Notes: generated by a model not told the origin, from the letters alone. Counted from the first letter of the stretch, positions 1 through 11,429 are shown. The stretch is 64,000 bases of DNA from Halichoerus grypus (GCF_964656455.1 NC_135718.1:52977008-53041007); one strand, 5' to 3'. Program-made: numbers and translations.

Positions 1-50
1 TGTCTCTTTCTCTGTCAAATAAATAAAATCTTTAAAAAAAATAAGAAAAA
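1..50 (+). repeat. Can-SINE 3' tail, cut by window start
   Basis: Only the CT-rich end, the AAATAAATAAAATC motif and the A-rich tail of a SINE are visible. The tRNA-like head lies outside the window. Confidence 0.9.
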
Positions 51-720
51 ATAGTACTTGTATATATGCATGAAAAGATATGTATCAAAAATACAGCTTG
101 TGGGTATTGAAGTAAATATAATTTTAATTTTCTTTGAGTTTTTTGTATTTTCTGAATTTTTTACAAGAAATATTTTATTACTTTCATAATCAGAAAAAAC
201 AAGAAGGATATTTCTATTTAAAAAAATATATATTGTTTGCTGATGAGAAAACAGGTTCTCTCTCACCTTCTCCATCTTTTAATTCTGCTTGCCTCTAATT
301 CGTGTACATATAGGTTCTAGTCCCAAAATGAGAAAGATGACTGTTGCTGGCTCCAGACTTCAAAATGGTATCCACAATTAAGTCCAGCAGATAGAGACAA
401 TCTCCCCTATGAACTCCAGCAAAAAATTTGTAGGGCAGACTGATTGTCTTGACATGAATTAGGAACCAAACTGTGGAGGGGAGTGAGTGGGAGTAAATAG
501 ATGCAATTTTCTAAGGGGATAGGTCTTGGCCACATTACACCCCCTATGGCCAGGGAGGAGAGAGAGTCTACATTGAGTTGGTTCCCAATAGGGAGGAGGG
601 GTTTTACCACCTGAAGGAGAGGAGGAAATGATGTTGAGGAGACAAAAATAACAACTATCCATTCTAGTACTCATTCTAGACACTCATAATAATGATAATG
701 AAGTTCTTAAAAAGTTACCA
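51..720. other. AT-rich unassigned stretch
   Basis: No gene, RNA or clear repeat was recognised. Short open frames here lack codon structure or family resemblance. Confidence 0.4.
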
Positions 721-723
721 CAG

Positions 724-835
724 GAATGCCTGGTTGGCTCAGTCTATAGAGTATGCGACTCTTGATCTCAGGGTGGTGAGTTCAAGCCCCACATTGGGCA
801 TAGCGATTATATACATACATATGTATATAAATAAG
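724..835 (+). repeat. Type D Can-SINE (short, old)
   Basis: A tRNA-like head (CCTGGTTGGCTCAGT, then TTCAAGCCCCACA, a B-box-like motif) is followed by a TA-rich tail. The TSD AGTTACCACAG is at 713-723 and 836-846. Confidence 0.85.
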
Positions 836-892
836 AGTTACCACAGAGTTTTTCAGTGTTTGAGAATTGGAAACCACCCTTTAGTACCTAAA

Positions 893-1015
893 CCACAGTA
901 CTTATTCATTCAGTAAACATTCATCTACTATGAACTTAGTAGTCTATATCCTACTGGGATGAACAATAAATAAACAAACAAAACAAAATACACCTGCCCT
1001 CATGGATCTTACATT
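893..1015 (-). repeat. L2 3'-end fragment
   Basis: The stretch from TTATTCATTCAGTAAACATTC to CCCTCATGGATCTTACATTT resembles the reverse complement of the L2 3' end. It is diverged and the family call is from memory. Confidence 0.55.
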
Positions 1016-1480
1016 TTCAGACAATAGTAATAACTCTAAAAACTTAGTCTGAAATTGACCTCTGGCTGGAAATTTTACTGCAGTAGTTGAGATAAAAGAA
1101 AATGCAATTTGGCTTTCATGTAAAATTTTTTTTTTTACTTGTCTGTGGTAAGATCCTTACTCTTGAAAGAAATTAAGCTGAGTCATGAGATTTACAAGCA
1201 AATGAGAAGACCATTGGCTTTTGATACTGATGGAAAATTACATTATCTAGACACACCCCAAGGTGTTCTGTAGCATCCTTGAGCTTTCATTTCTGTGTTA
1301 CCTTACCTGCCTTTACAGTGACACTGGCCAAACCAATTTCATGGTATATATTTAATTTCAAGCAAAAAGTCTTGTTACAGTTGACTGGTAGCAATGAGCA
1401 AACTTCTTTTTGCAGGTCAATGGGTACATGGACCAAAGCAAGATATTCTTGTTCTGTTTTGTATCTTGTTAGTGTTTATC
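1016..1480. other. Unassigned stretch
   Basis: AT-rich sequence in which I recognise no gene or repeat. Confidence 0.35.
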
Positions 1481-1482
1481 TG

Positions 1483-1830
1483 CTATAGACTGCAAGTCTG
1501 TGTCCCCATCTCCCCCAAATTCATATGTTGAAACCTAATCCCCAATGTGACAATATTTGAAGATGGGGCCTTTGGAAGGTGGTTAAGTCATGAGGGTGGA
1601 GATCCCATGAATGGGATTAGTGACCTTTATATAAAAGAGACTCCAGAGAGTGCCCTTGCTCTTTCTGCCATGTAAGGACAGAGCAAAAAGACCGGGAGCA
1701 ACTGACGAACCAGCCAATACGCTGATCTTGGACTTCCCAACCTCCAGAACTGTGAGAAATAAATTTCTGTTGTTTAAGCCACCCAGTCAATGATATTTTG
1801 CTATAGCAGACTGAACAGACTAAGACATTA
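1483..1830 (+). repeat. MaLR-type LTR (MST/MLT1-like)
   Basis: Landmarks of mammalian ERVL-MaLR LTRs appear in order: TGTCCCCATCTCCCCCAAATTCATATG, of which CAAATTCATATGTTGAA is diagnostic; GATGGGGCCTTTGGAAGG; CTGCCATGTAAGGACA; CCAGAACTGTGAGAAATAAA with the polyadenylation signal; and a closing GACTAAGAC. This is a solo LTR with no internal sequence. It is a very old retroelement with no coding content. Confidence 0.85.
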
Positions 1831-1969
1831 TTCTTGGTATAGCAAACACCTAACACTGAAAAAAGCTTTGGAAGGAGAACAAAAGCAAGTTTTGGCAAAT
1901 GTATCTTTAGGCTATGCTTCTCTCTTTTTCTTAAACCTTGAAGAGCATAACAATTATAACTCCCTAACA

Positions 1970-2112
1970 CAGCGATTCTCAACTCTGACTACACATTAGA
2001 ATCGCCTTTTAAAAAAATACCGGGATGGGGTGTTGGGGGGTGGGAATGGAGGGTGGGGATGGAGCACTGATTGATAATCCTATAAAAAGTACCTTAGGTG
2101 AGTTTAAAATGC
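1970..2112 (+). repeat. MER5-like hAT fragment
   Basis: It opens with CAGCGATTCTCAACTCTGACTACACATTAGAATCGCC, the usual start of a non-autonomous MER5-type element. A G-rich middle and a decayed right end follow. Confidence 0.55.
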
Positions 2113-2265
2113 AGATAGGGTTAAGAACTACCTAAACAATAAGACATATCCACTGGGGCGGTGGTGGATATTTTTAATCTAGAACACTTGGGTATGTTCT
2201 TTTTATTGCCAGTCTGACTGTCATCAATGAATCACTTTAATGCTTACCATTTATCCACCTTTAAA

Positions 2266-2460
2266 CACTTTTTTAAAAAGATTTTATTTGTTTATTTGAC
2301 AGAGAGAGAGCGAGAGCAGGAACACAAGCAGGGGGAGTGGGAGAGGGAGAGGCAGGCTTCCCACGGAGCAGGGAGCCCGATGCGGGGCTCGATCCCAGGA
2401 CGCTGGGATCATGACCTGAGCCAAAGGCAGATGCTTAACAACTGAGCCACCCAGGTGCCC
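2266..2460 (-). repeat. Type A Can-SINE
   Basis: A complete copy runs from the poly-T side to the CCACCCAGGTGCCC head. A perfect 19 bp TSD lies at 2247-2265 and 2461-2479, which implies a fairly recent insertion. Confidence 0.95.
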
Positions 2461-2544
2461 CCATTTATCCACCTTTAAAAGAAGGATAAATGATCCTACA
2501 TCCATTCATCCACCCATCTTCCTTTCATTCTTTTTCTCTCTCTC

Positions 2545-2690
2545 CTTTTCTCTTTCTCATTCATGTATTCATTCAATCACTCATTCATTAAACAAATATT
2601 TATTAAGGATAAGTATGTGCTAGGCACTAAGGATATAGAAATATAATTCACACTTTCATTCCAGTTTTATAATATTAATAAGGTAGCACA
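2545..2690 (-). repeat. L2 3'-end fragment
   Basis: TTCATTAAACAAATATTTATTAAGG followed by GTGCTAGGCACTAAGGATATAG matches the reverse complement of the L2 3' end. It has diverged ATTCATTC repeats at its edge. Confidence 0.6.
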
Positions 2691-2699
2691 TGTAAATTA

Positions 2700-3827
2700 A
2701 TCATCTTGAGATTCTCAAGTTCAATTTAAAAAAAAATAGTTGCAAAAAACACATACCAATCTTTCTCCTGCTTGATTTACTTTGTAAAAAATTTTGCTGA
2801 AGCTTGAGTTGCTGTGTTAGACAAACATCAACATTCCTGAACTTCTGTGCTTTCAGTAAGTCATAGAGTAATCTCTCCATCTGCCACAGTGTAATTTTCA
2901 ATCTTTCATATATTGAATGAAAGAATGTAAATGCCTATAATTCATTAGGTTCTTCATAAGAAAAGATTCAGATACTATCAACTTTAATTAGAAATTATTC
3001 TTATTTAAGACTGTTCAGATGTCTTTGGAATATTTTGTGAGGTTCTATTACTTCTGATATACCAAATTCCATGCAGGGTCCAGCGACATATCTTGATCTT
3101 TGACTCCTATCCAATTCCCAAATCAGGTTACTTTGTAGATGAAGGCAGAACCCTACATATTCAAAGATAAGCAGATACTTTTTCCTCTGGACTGTTCATG
3201 CCCTTTTCCCCATTTTTAAGCTCCAGGTTGCAGTATAACAGCTGGTCAAAAAAACCACGTCAGTGGCCAGCTCCGAGACTATGACTGCTAGATTCCTCTT
3301 GGGAAGTTGGACATTATCATACTACTGAAATAGTTACCGACACATATTTAAAGCTAAGAACAAATGCAGACTCACCTCACCCACAGAAGCACCATAATCA
3401 TTTCTGATGCAGTAGTACACCCACCTAACTCCAAAAGACAAAAGGAAAATATTTTGAATTAAAATCAACATCAGTAGGAAAACAACAGCAAGGAATAAAG
3501 GAAGAACAATCCTCCTGCCAAGAACAAATTCAAAGCTAATAGTTTCCAAAAAAGCAAGCCTTACCCATAGCATAAAGTTCCCTGTAATCAGGAATTTGAT
3601 ATTGGTACTACCACATAATTGTAATTATTATGAAGCATGAGTTTGCTCAGAGGAAGAGAAATACCATCAAAAAAGAAAAAGGAGAATCAACATGAAGGGA
3701 ATAAAGTAATTCCATATCTAGGGGCAGACAGATTTACGTTTCTGAGATATATAACCATTCAGTACTCTCCATGAATAAACCATTGTGGCCTATGAAATAA
3801 TAACGTTATTACCAATGATAGTAAGAA
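2700..3827. other. Unassigned stretch
   Basis: About 1.1 kb with no repeat or gene that I can name. Several 60-80 codon open frames occur on the reverse strand, but none has splice context or a recognisable product. Confidence 0.35.
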
Positions 3828-4065
3828 TAGGTAATAATTACTGAACATTTATTTATATTATGCCAGGCAGTGTTAGTACTTTACATGCTTATCTTATTTA
3901 ATCCTTACAACAACCTTATTTACTATTATTCCCATTTGCCAGATGAGAGCAGTGAAGCTGAGAATTTATGTAAGTTGATTAAGGTAATACGGTTTATAAA
4001 TACTTAAGCTCTGATTTGAAACCTAGGCCTGCCTGACTCCAAAACCATGTTCTTAACTATCACAC
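3828..4065 (-). repeat. MIR element
   Basis: The reverse-complement MIR signature is visible: ACTGAACATTTATTTATATTATGCCAGGCAG, then CATTTGCCAGATGAGAGCAGTGAAGCTGAG, then a tail reading like ACCTAGGCCTGCCTGACTCCA. Confidence 0.7.
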
Positions 4066-4872
4066 AACCCACTATCCTAATTTCCCACTAGAGATTATAG
4101 AGCTACAGCCATTAGGGACTTCTTAAGCCTTCCGTATCTTTGCAACTACTCTGGGCCTTTTGCAATGTATCTGTCAGCAGTAATAGACAAATCTCTAACG
4201 GTGATATAGTACACTGACAAGGAGTTGCAAATAGAAAGCAATTTGTAGCTGCTGAGTGTGCACTGCACAAAGTTAGTTGCATCCTCCAGTTGGGTGGCAA
4301 ATGTGAAACAGCAAAACCCATCAATATATGTTGTGGTAACTAATTACAAGGAAGAATATTACTAATTCCTCCTCTTTAAACTTAAAAAAAAAAGAGTTAA
4401 AATGGTTATGGGTTAAAAAAAACTATTTGTTATCCCTTTGTATTGAAAACTGGTAAATACACACACACAATATCCAGATTGTCTTGGATATTGTTTGCTT
4501 TATGGTGATATTAGGTATGTTGAGCTGATGTAGCAGCTTCAAACTCTGTTGGGGGAAATTATCCTAGGGAAGTAATTGATTTTCAGAGAAATTTTTTTAA
4601 ATGAAGATTTTTTCTGGCAATACCAACTCTTTTATTATATTGCACCAAATGGAGCTGACTTCATTAGGATTGTGAGTTGCTAAGGACAGGTTCTGGCCCA
4701 CGATATACATTTCCATATGTTTTGAACAGCCTACACACATCTGATGTAGGTCTCTATTTGACTTCTGAATTTTAAAACAAGTTTTAAAACTTGTTTTAAA
4801 ATTCACTACCCATAACTTTCAGTTTAATAATGATACTTAACTTCCATGCATATATTGGAAGGTTTTTAAAAA
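4066..4872. other. Unassigned stretch
   Basis: No gene seen. A palindrome-like run of TTTTAAAACAAG units at about 4,768-4,803 is a simple inverted repeat in AT-rich sequence. Confidence 0.35.
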
Positions 4873-4888
4873 AAATCACTGAATCAGG

Positions 4889-5084
4889 GGTGCCTGGGTG
4901 GCTCAGTCGTTAAGCGTCTGCCTTCGGCTCAGGTCATGATCCCGGGGTCCTGGGATCGAGCCCCACATCGGGCTCACTGCTGGGCGGGAGGCCTGCTTCT
5001 CCCTCTCCCACTCCCCCTGCTTGTGTTCCCTCTCTCGCTGTGTCTCTCTCTGTCAAATAAATAAATAAAATCTTTTAAAAAAAG
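4889..5084 (+). repeat. Type A Can-SINE
   Basis: Full-length copy with a 16 bp TSD (AAATCACTGAATCAGG) at 4,873-4,888 and 5,085-5,100. Confidence 0.96.
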
Positions 5085-5394
5085 AAATCACTGAATCAGG
5101 AAAGGAGCAGGGAAAATTCTGGTGATAAGCTTCAGGAGATATAAATAGGCAGATGTGTAACTTGCTTTGGGAACCCCTTCAAGTGTATCTACTTGAACAT
5201 TTCCAAAAAATATAGGAAGGTTTGGCTAATATTTATTGGCTACCTACCCTGTGTTGGCCATTGTGTCAGAAAAACCAGGGTCACATCCCCAAAGTTGATA
5301 TTGCTGGTGGGTCCCCCAGGAACACAGTTGAATCTAAGTGTGGTGATACACAGATACAACAGTTTAACAGTGGTTTCGAGCAGTTGCAAGTGAT

Positions 5395-5790
5395 CTAGTG
5401 TTAGTGCATCTCACACTTGACGGTGCATAAGAACCACCTGGAGAGCTTGTTAAAGGCAGTCTAAAGATAACTAGTCTTGGGGCGCCTCGATGGTTCAGTC
5501 GCTGCCTTCGGCTCAGGTCATGATCCCAGGGTCGTGGGATCTAGCCCCGCATCGGGCTCCCTGCTCAGCGGGGAGCCCGCTTCTCTCTCTCCCACTCCCC
5601 CTGCTTGTGTTCCCTCTCTCGCTGTGTGTCTCTCTGTCAAATTAATAAATAAAATCTTAAAAAAAAAAGATAACTAGTCTTAACCCCAGAGATTCTGATT
5701 CTGTAGGTCTGGGGTCCTCTGGGAAAATTTGCATTTCTGATGAGCACTTAGGTGAGAGGGAAGCTGCCCATGCAAGGACCATACCTTGAG
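5395..5790 (+). repeat. MER5-like element split by a SINE
   Basis: The left part reads GGTGCATAAGAACCACCTGGAGAGCTTGTTAAA. The right part reads GATTCTGATTCTGTAGGTCTGGGG and GCATTTCTGATGAGCAC. Together they follow the MER5 order, interrupted at 5,479-5,665. Confidence 0.65.
5479..5665 (+). repeat. Type A Can-SINE inside MER5
   Basis: TSD AAAGATAACTAGTCTT at 5,463-5,478 and 5,666-5,681. The head is slightly degenerate (GGCGCCTCGATGGTTCAG). Confidence 0.95.
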
Positions 5791-6167
5791 CAGTACTAAC
5801 ATTATCTGTGAATAGAAAAGTTCACAAATTCTGAACTTTAATCCCATTCCTGTTTGAGTGCAAATCTGAATGCTGTACAAGGTAAGCTCCAGAGAAAGTA
5901 GAAACTGGCAAAAGTTGTATATGCTTTGGCTGGTTAGAACCATGATTCTTAGAACAGTAAAAAGCTATACGTCTTCAATAGAGGTCCTCCATGAAACAAT
6001 CAAGAAAGGCCCTTTTGCTATCTGATGATGCTGGAATGGTGTATACAGAAACTAATGAGAGTGTTTGTTGAGTTGATGGGCTTAGTCATAAGTTAGAGAA
6101 ATAATTCAGCTTGAAGCAAATATCCTGATTCTAAGCCCTTCACAGTTATAATTTCATGATCCTGGGC
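5791..6167. other. Unassigned stretch
   Basis: No gene or clear repeat is recognised between the two MER5-like elements. Confidence 0.35.
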
Positions 6168-6339
6168 CAGTGGTTGCTAAACTAGCAGCATCAACATCAC
6201 CTTGGAATTTGTTAGAACTAAAATCCTTGGGCCACACCCCAGATTTATTGAATTAGAAACTCTGGGGTGGGGCCTAGCACCCTGTGGTTTATCAAGCCTC
6301 CAGGTGATTCTAATGCATACTAAAGACTGAGAATCACTG
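6168..6339 (+). repeat. MER5-like element, nearly complete
   Basis: It runs from CAGTGGTTGCTAAACTAGCAGCATCAACATCACC to CCAGGTGATTCTAATGCATACTAAAGACTGAGAATCACTG. Both terminal inverted repeats are preserved, typical of a hAT-Charlie non-autonomous copy. Confidence 0.8.
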
Positions 6340-6344
6340 TCTGA

Positions 6345-6405
6345 CTAGTGAGTCTCAAATTCACTGTGAATTAGAATCGGAATTACCTGGGAGGACTTAT
6401 TTAAG
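6345..6405 (+). repeat. MER5-like fragment
   Basis: GTGAGTCTCAAATTCACTGTGAATTAGAATCGGAATTACCTGGGAGG resembles the start of a second MER5-type copy, abutting the previous one. Confidence 0.5.
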
Positions 6406-6689
6406 ACATATATTCCTGTTACTTCCTCAATGAGGGCGTAAATTTTATATACTTTTGGGGATTCCAATATAGACAACATTTACAGAAACAGTGCCCTAAC
6501 TCAGAGGCTTTTAGCCTTTGTTGACCAGGACCACTATTTACATGAGGACTCAATAAATATAAACATATTTGTAACTAAAACAAGAGTTTCATAAAACAAT
6601 ACCCTTACACATGTAATACACTCTAATATTTTCTGTTCTATTTCATTTTTAAAATGCTGGGAATGGAAGGACTCCCAACCACCTCCATT

Positions 6690-7290
6690 TTGACCTCAGT
6701 CTGTACTTTCTAATTGACTGAGCTCTTCTTTTCAGTTTGTCTCTTACCTCAGTAATGGAAACCGAAACTACTCCCTCGAGCAATAGCAACTGCCCTGAGC
6801 CAGCAAGACCCCGAGTGATTGACCCCAAGACAATGATCAACGTGACCTTCACTGCCCACCTGCAAGTACCCGCTGACCTTTGTCCCACATTTTCCTCATA
6901 TAAACCTAGAGGTCTTTTCAGCCCTTAAGAGGCAGCCTTTGAGGGGCGCCTGGGTGGCTCAGTCAGTTAAGCGGCTGCCTTCAGCTCAGGTCATGATCCC
7001 GGAGTCCCGGGATCAAGTCCCGCATCGGGCTCCCTGCTCAGTGGGGAGCCTGCTTCTCCCTCTGACCCTCCCCTCTCTCATGCTCTCTGTCTCATTCTCT
7101 CTCTCAAATAAATAAATAAAATCTTTAAAAAAAAAAAAAAGAGGCAGCCTTTGAGATGTCATCCACTGTCTTCCTGGTGGTGGCCTCACTGAAATAAATT
7201 CCTTTCTTGTTTCACCACTACTTATTCCTCTCCTCTGCCTTTGGATTTTGTCAGTGGCGAGTGGCCAAACCTGGTCTGTTTGGGACTACC
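6690..7290 (+). repeat. Probable ERV LTR with SINE inside
   Basis: A CA-rich U3-like stretch is followed by CCTCATATAAACC (TATA-like, about 6,895) and CTGAAATAAATTCC (polyadenylation signal, about 7,192). It shares order and wording with the LTR-like block at 27.1 kb around ACTCAGG..AAACC..GCAAC..GCCCTGA. No TSD was found and the ends are approximate. No internal viral sequence is present. Confidence 0.5.
6944..7138 (+). repeat. Type B Can-SINE
   Basis: TSD AAGAGGCAGCCTTTGAG (17 bp) at 6,927-6,943 and 7,139-7,155. It interrupts the probable LTR between its TATA-like and polyadenylation motifs. Confidence 0.95.
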
Positions 7291-7476
7291 TTTTTTTTTT
7301 TTTTAAGGATTTTATTTATTCATTTGAGGGAGAGAGAGAGCACAAGCAGGGGGAGAGGGAGAAGCAGGCTCCCCACTGAGCAGGGAGAATGAGGCTGGGC
7401 TAGATCCCAGGACCTGGAGATCATGACCTGAGCTGAAGGCAAACGCTTAACCATTTGAGCCCCCCAAGGTGCCCCC
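7291..7476 (-). repeat. Type B Can-SINE
   Basis: Poly-T start and CAAGGTGCCCC head end. Imperfect flanks (GTTTGGGACT and GTTTAGGACT) look like a decayed TSD. Confidence 0.9.
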
Positions 7477-7601
7477 GTTTAGGACTTCTGAAGTCAGGAG
7501 CTCTTGCACCCTTGGGCCCCGGTCAGAGTGGCAGAACTACTAAGTTGATTTCATGAGCCATTAATGGGCTGCACCAACAGCTTGAAAAACACACCTCGGA
7601 T

Positions 7602-7735
7602 CAGCGCTTCTCAACTGTTACAATATATTTGATTCACCTGGAGACCTTGCTGTAATGTAAATTCAAATTCAGTAAGACTAAGATAGGGCTTGAGATTCTG
7701 CATCTCTAACAGGCTTTGAAGTGCTGCAAATGCCG
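7602..7735 (+). repeat. MER5-like fragment
   Basis: CAGCGCTTCTCAACTGTTAC, GATTCACCTGGAGACCTTG and GAGATTCTGCATCTCTAACAG follow the MER5 order. The right end meets an ERV LTR. Confidence 0.65.
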
Positions 7736-7789
7736 CTGATCCATATATTACTCTTCCAGTGGCAAGGCTTGGACCATAAAAAGTTCAAG

Positions 7790-8401
7790 TGTTGCAGGAC
7801 TTTTTCTCCATCAGTGCCCACGGTTCTTGGTCACACTGCTTCGAAGAATGAAGAGGTAGATCAGACAGTGGTGGCAGCAAAGAAGGTTTATTTTATTTAT
7901 TTATTTTTTTTTTTTTTTAAAGATTTTATTTATTTATTTGACAGAGAGAGACACAGCGAGAGAGGGAACACAAGCAGGGGGAGTGGGAGAGGGAGAAGCA
8001 GGCCTCCTGCGGAGCAGGGAGCCCGATGTGGGGCTCAATCCCAGGACCCTGAGATCATGACCTGAGCTGAAGGCAGGCGCTTAACGACTGAGCCACCCAG
8101 GCGCCCCAGCAAAGAAGGTTTATTGAGCAATGGTACAAAGTTCCCAAAGAGGGAGGGGACCTGAGAGGGTTGCCCCCAGAGTTTCTAAGTCTAGGGGTTT
8201 TTATGAGCTTGTTGGCGCACTGTTTTAATCTGATTAACACTCCCTGTGACCGTCAGCCTGTCATCCAATCAGATTTTTGTCACCCATCATATGGAAAGGG
8301 TGGAGGGCTTGTAAGGTGTAAAATCCTTTTAAGGGTGGTTTCCTCTTAGGGCAGGGGGGCCCCTTGTCCCTGCCGGCCTGCCTTCCAATTATCCTTCATC
8401 A
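7790..8401 (-). mobile_element. ERV solo LTR, copy 1 (with SINE inside)
   Basis: On the reverse strand the LTR opens TGATGAAGGA and closes CCTGCAACA. It has a CATAAAAACC TATA-like box (about 8,200) and CAATAAACC (polyadenylation signal, about 8,122). A 4 bp TSD (CAAG) lies at 7,786-7,789 and 8,402-8,405, as expected for class I, gammaretrovirus-like ERVs. Removing the 215 bp SINE and its 17 bp duplication leaves about 380 bp, close to the 386 bp of the copy at 35.8 kb. No gag, pol or env remains, so it is a recombination-derived solo LTR. Confidence 0.88.
7893..8107 (-). repeat. Type A Can-SINE inside the ERV LTR
   Basis: TSD AGCAAAGAAGGTTTATT (17 bp) at 7,876-7,892 and 8,108-8,124. The insertion lies in the R region beside the polyadenylation signal, so it is younger than the LTR. 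Confidence 0.96.
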
Positions 8402-8634
8402 CAAGAAGGTAACAGCAAACTTGATGCCTCTCCCAGTCATGAACCTATCTGTCTTTATGATAGCAAGCTTTACAAGAAATTGCCAATAGACTGTGGTATT
8501 TATCCTGCCCAGATGTAATGGACAGTGAGTTGTCCTTAATATCATTGTCAGTACTTATAGGGTTCAAATTCTCAACCTATGTGGGTATAGGTAAGCACCG
8601 ATTCACAACAGATCATGTCAGATTTGTCCATTTG

Positions 8635-8821
8635 TGGGACACCTGGGTAGCTCAGTCAGTCAAGCATCTGCCTCCGGCTCAGGTCATGATCCCAGGGTCC
8701 TGCGATCAAGCCCTGCGTCAAGCTCCCTGCTCAGTAGGGAGTCTGCTCCTCCCCACCCCCACTTCCACCCTGCTCGTGCTCTCTCTCAAATTAAAAAGAA
8801 AGAAAGAAAGAAAGAAATCTT
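8635..8821 (+). repeat. Can-SINE with GAAA tail repeat
   Basis: The head is GGGACACCTGGGTAGCTCAG. The tail has grown a (GAAA)n microsatellite at about 8,798-8,816. No convincing TSD. Confidence 0.9.
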
Positions 8822-9723
8822 AGTATCAGAATTGGAAAAATAAAAGACTAACTAGGATCATTTAGTTTTAGAACAATGATATGTATGTCCTGTGTCACAT
8901 TATTAATATATCCCTTCATATAGGTGAGGACGTTTAAAGGAGAAGGTGATACGTAGAGAGGTCAGGGTATTGCCAAGGCAATGCTGGCTGCCTGACCCCA
9001 TAGGTGGGCACCATCTGGGTGAATTCACAAACCAGTATCTGGCCCTCAGCCTTGAAGACAGAGAGGCCTGAGATGTCTGTCATCCACAAAGTTGCACCAA
9101 GACTCCAAGAAGGTTGGCTGACATTAACCTAGTTCATAGAGACCAATAACATAAAATACAAGTGCTGGATGGTTTATTTTACAATAAGAAGTATAACTGC
9201 CAAGAGGACTAACGCTTGTGTCTTTAGGCTTGTGTGCTTTCTCTTCTTTTCGGAACTTTATATGGGAAGCAAATTATAATTACAAGGTTGCTGAGAGAAC
9301 AAAGAATCAGAAAAAGATGTTCATTAAATATTTCAAATGTTTATACATCATTTCCAGAATATCACACCTGCTACAGAGCACCTGTAGCATTTGGTCAGGC
9401 TTTAGAGGGGCCCTTCCATTGTCTGTCTCTGGAAGTTTCTGTGTTCTAGACTCCTGCAGCTGACTGATCTCCATTTTGATGGAATCCTCAGCCACATTAG
9501 CACATTAAGTCAAGACATCAAGTATTCTGTATCTTTTAGATACATGTCTCTGCTTTAACCCATAATTACACGTTATTTGTGTTCTCCCAGAGAGCAATTT
9601 AATTTCCATTTTTTTGATGGACATCTCATTTGCTCCCTTTTATTAACTACCATAGGGTTAACTATTAGAGTCAAAGAAATAGCATTCTCTGCCTATTTCA
9701 GGCTAAATATTTTCCATTCTTTT
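8822..9723. other. Unassigned stretch
   Basis: About 0.9 kb without recognised repeat or gene. Overlapping short open frames near 9,218-9,495 on both strands are uninformative. Confidence 0.35.
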
Positions 9724-9991
9724 TTTAAACTTTTATTTTTCTTTTTATCAAATGAAGATAATACATTGCCTAGATTTAAAAGCCAATAATGCTAAAATGA
9801 TTTTAACAAAAAATGGTGGAACACTGTCCCTCCCCTTCCAACACTTTCTCTGCAGCTTGGTACAAAGAGGCAGCCATTTTCAACTTTTATGATCTATTTC
9901 TACTGACACTCTCCTCCATCCATGTTTCTAAATAATATCTTTAGGCTGTTATTTCTCGAATTTTCTATTCTAGACATTATTGACTGACCTC

Positions 9992-10189
9992 TTTTTTTTT
10001 AAGATTTATTTATTTATTTATTTGTCAGAGAGAGAGAGAGCACAAGCAGGGGGAGTAGCAGGCAGAGGGAGAGGGAGAAGCAGGCTCCCCGCTGAGCAAG
10101 GAACCCGATGTGGGACTTGATCCCAGGACCCTGGGATCATGACCTGAGCCGAAGGCAGATGCTTAACAACTGAGCCACCCAGGCACCCC
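9992..10189 (-). repeat. Type B Can-SINE
   Basis: Complete from poly-T to CACCCAGGCACCCC, with an expanded GA run near 10,030. No clear TSD. Confidence 0.92.
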
Positions 10190-10426
10190 ACTTATAAGGA
10201 TTTTAGATTTACAGAAAAATTATAAGGATACCTACCTATAGGATATTTATACCCCACACCAGGTTTCCCCTACCAGTAACATTTTTATATTAGTGGGGTA
10301 TATTTGTTACAATTAATGAACCAATGAGCTAGAGTTCATACTTAATTCAGATTTCCTTAGTTATTACCCACTCTCCTATTCCTGTTCTAGGATCCCACAT
10401 TCTATTTTTTTTTTTCCCACATTCTA

Positions 10427-10539
10427 TTTTTATTAAAGATTTTATTTTTAGGTAATCTCTACACCCAACGTGAGGCTTGAACTCACAACTCCAGGATCAA
10501 GAGTCATATACTCCCCCAGCTAAGCCAGCCTGGTGCCCC
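10427..10539 (-). repeat. Type D Can-SINE
   Basis: Short form reading AAAGATTTTATTTTTAGGTAATCTCTACACC, with a GAACTCACAACTCC reverse B-box region and CCTGGTGCCCC head. CCCACATTCT and CCCACGTTCT flank it, and an extra CCCACATTCT copy lies at about 10,393. Confidence 0.85.
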
Positions 10540-10899
10540 GCCCACGTTCTAATCTGCAGTTATGTCTTCTTACACCTAAGTCTGACCGTTTTTCAAACAT
10601 CCATGTTTCTGATGACCTTGACAGTTTTGAGGAGTGCTGGTTGAGTATTTTTGTAGAATGTCACTCAATCAGGATTTGTCTGATAGCCTTCTCATGGTTA
10701 GCCTGGGGTTTTATGTTTTTGAGAGGAAGATCGTAGGGAAAAAGTGCCATTTTCATTTTTCAGTATAGTCACTGTCTGCTTCAGTTTGTTTTTCTCTCCT
10801 GGAGGCATTTCTTCTAGAACCCTCTGCCCTGCTCCAGTTTGGATTTGGTGTTGCCCGCTAATTGTCATCTGGAGATTTACCTTCATTCACTTTTTTCCT

Positions 10900-11429
10900 T
10901 GAGATTCTTTTCAAGGTTGTTCTGTACTGGATTTCTCTTCCCTGGATCTCTTTTCTTCTTCCTCCTCCCCTCCCGCTCTGACTGGGTGCAAACATGCCAG
11001 GAGTTGAGGGGCAGTCTCAGGATTTCGGAAACTCAATCTCCTTTTCAAGTTTCATGTCTCATTCCTGCTCTCTACTTTGCCTAATATCTCTGACCTTAAG
11101 GCCTTTCTAGTTCAGTTCAACAGCAGGTTGCTAGAGAAGGGATACTTGCTGACCCTGCCAGAGGACAGAAGGGACCTGTGGGCCCAACATTCTTTGTATA
11201 TTAGACTATCAACTTACCTGTTTTCAGCTCACTCCTTAGCTTCTAACACACCCGGTACCTTCAGTTACTGACATTTTACAGTTTCTGCAGCAATCAGCTT
11301 GCTGCTTGTTGGTTTCTCCTTTGACGAGACAGATTTCAATTTCTCTTTCTCTGTTTTACCAAATTAGTGACTAGTCTTCCATCTATTTTGCATCATTTTG
11401 GTCTTTTCCCTTTCCATCTTTATCCACAT
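10900..11429. other. Unassigned stretch
   Basis: Pyrimidine-rich sequence with no recognised gene or repeat. It may be older LINE sequence leading into the L2 that follows. Confidence 0.3.

Larger units (their letters stand above)
9724..10775 (-). repeat. L1 (L1ME-like) 3' UTR relic
   Basis: TTTAGATTTACAGAAAAATT at about 10,203 and GATGACCTTGACAGTTTTGAGGAG at about 10,611, followed by GTAGAATGTCACTCAATCAGGATTTGTCTGATAG, match the reverse complement of old L1 3' UTRs. The left limit is uncertain. Two SINEs interrupt it. Confidence 0.6.

Noticed and set aside
724..835. tRNA-like segments as tRNA genes
   Set aside because: The tRNA-like A and B boxes here and in all SINEs belong to tRNA-derived SINE heads. 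No clover-leaf with an acceptor stem was found outside them.
6649..6928. Paired 63-79 codon frames near 6.7-6.9 kb
   Set aside because: They fall in a probable LTR and show no domain.
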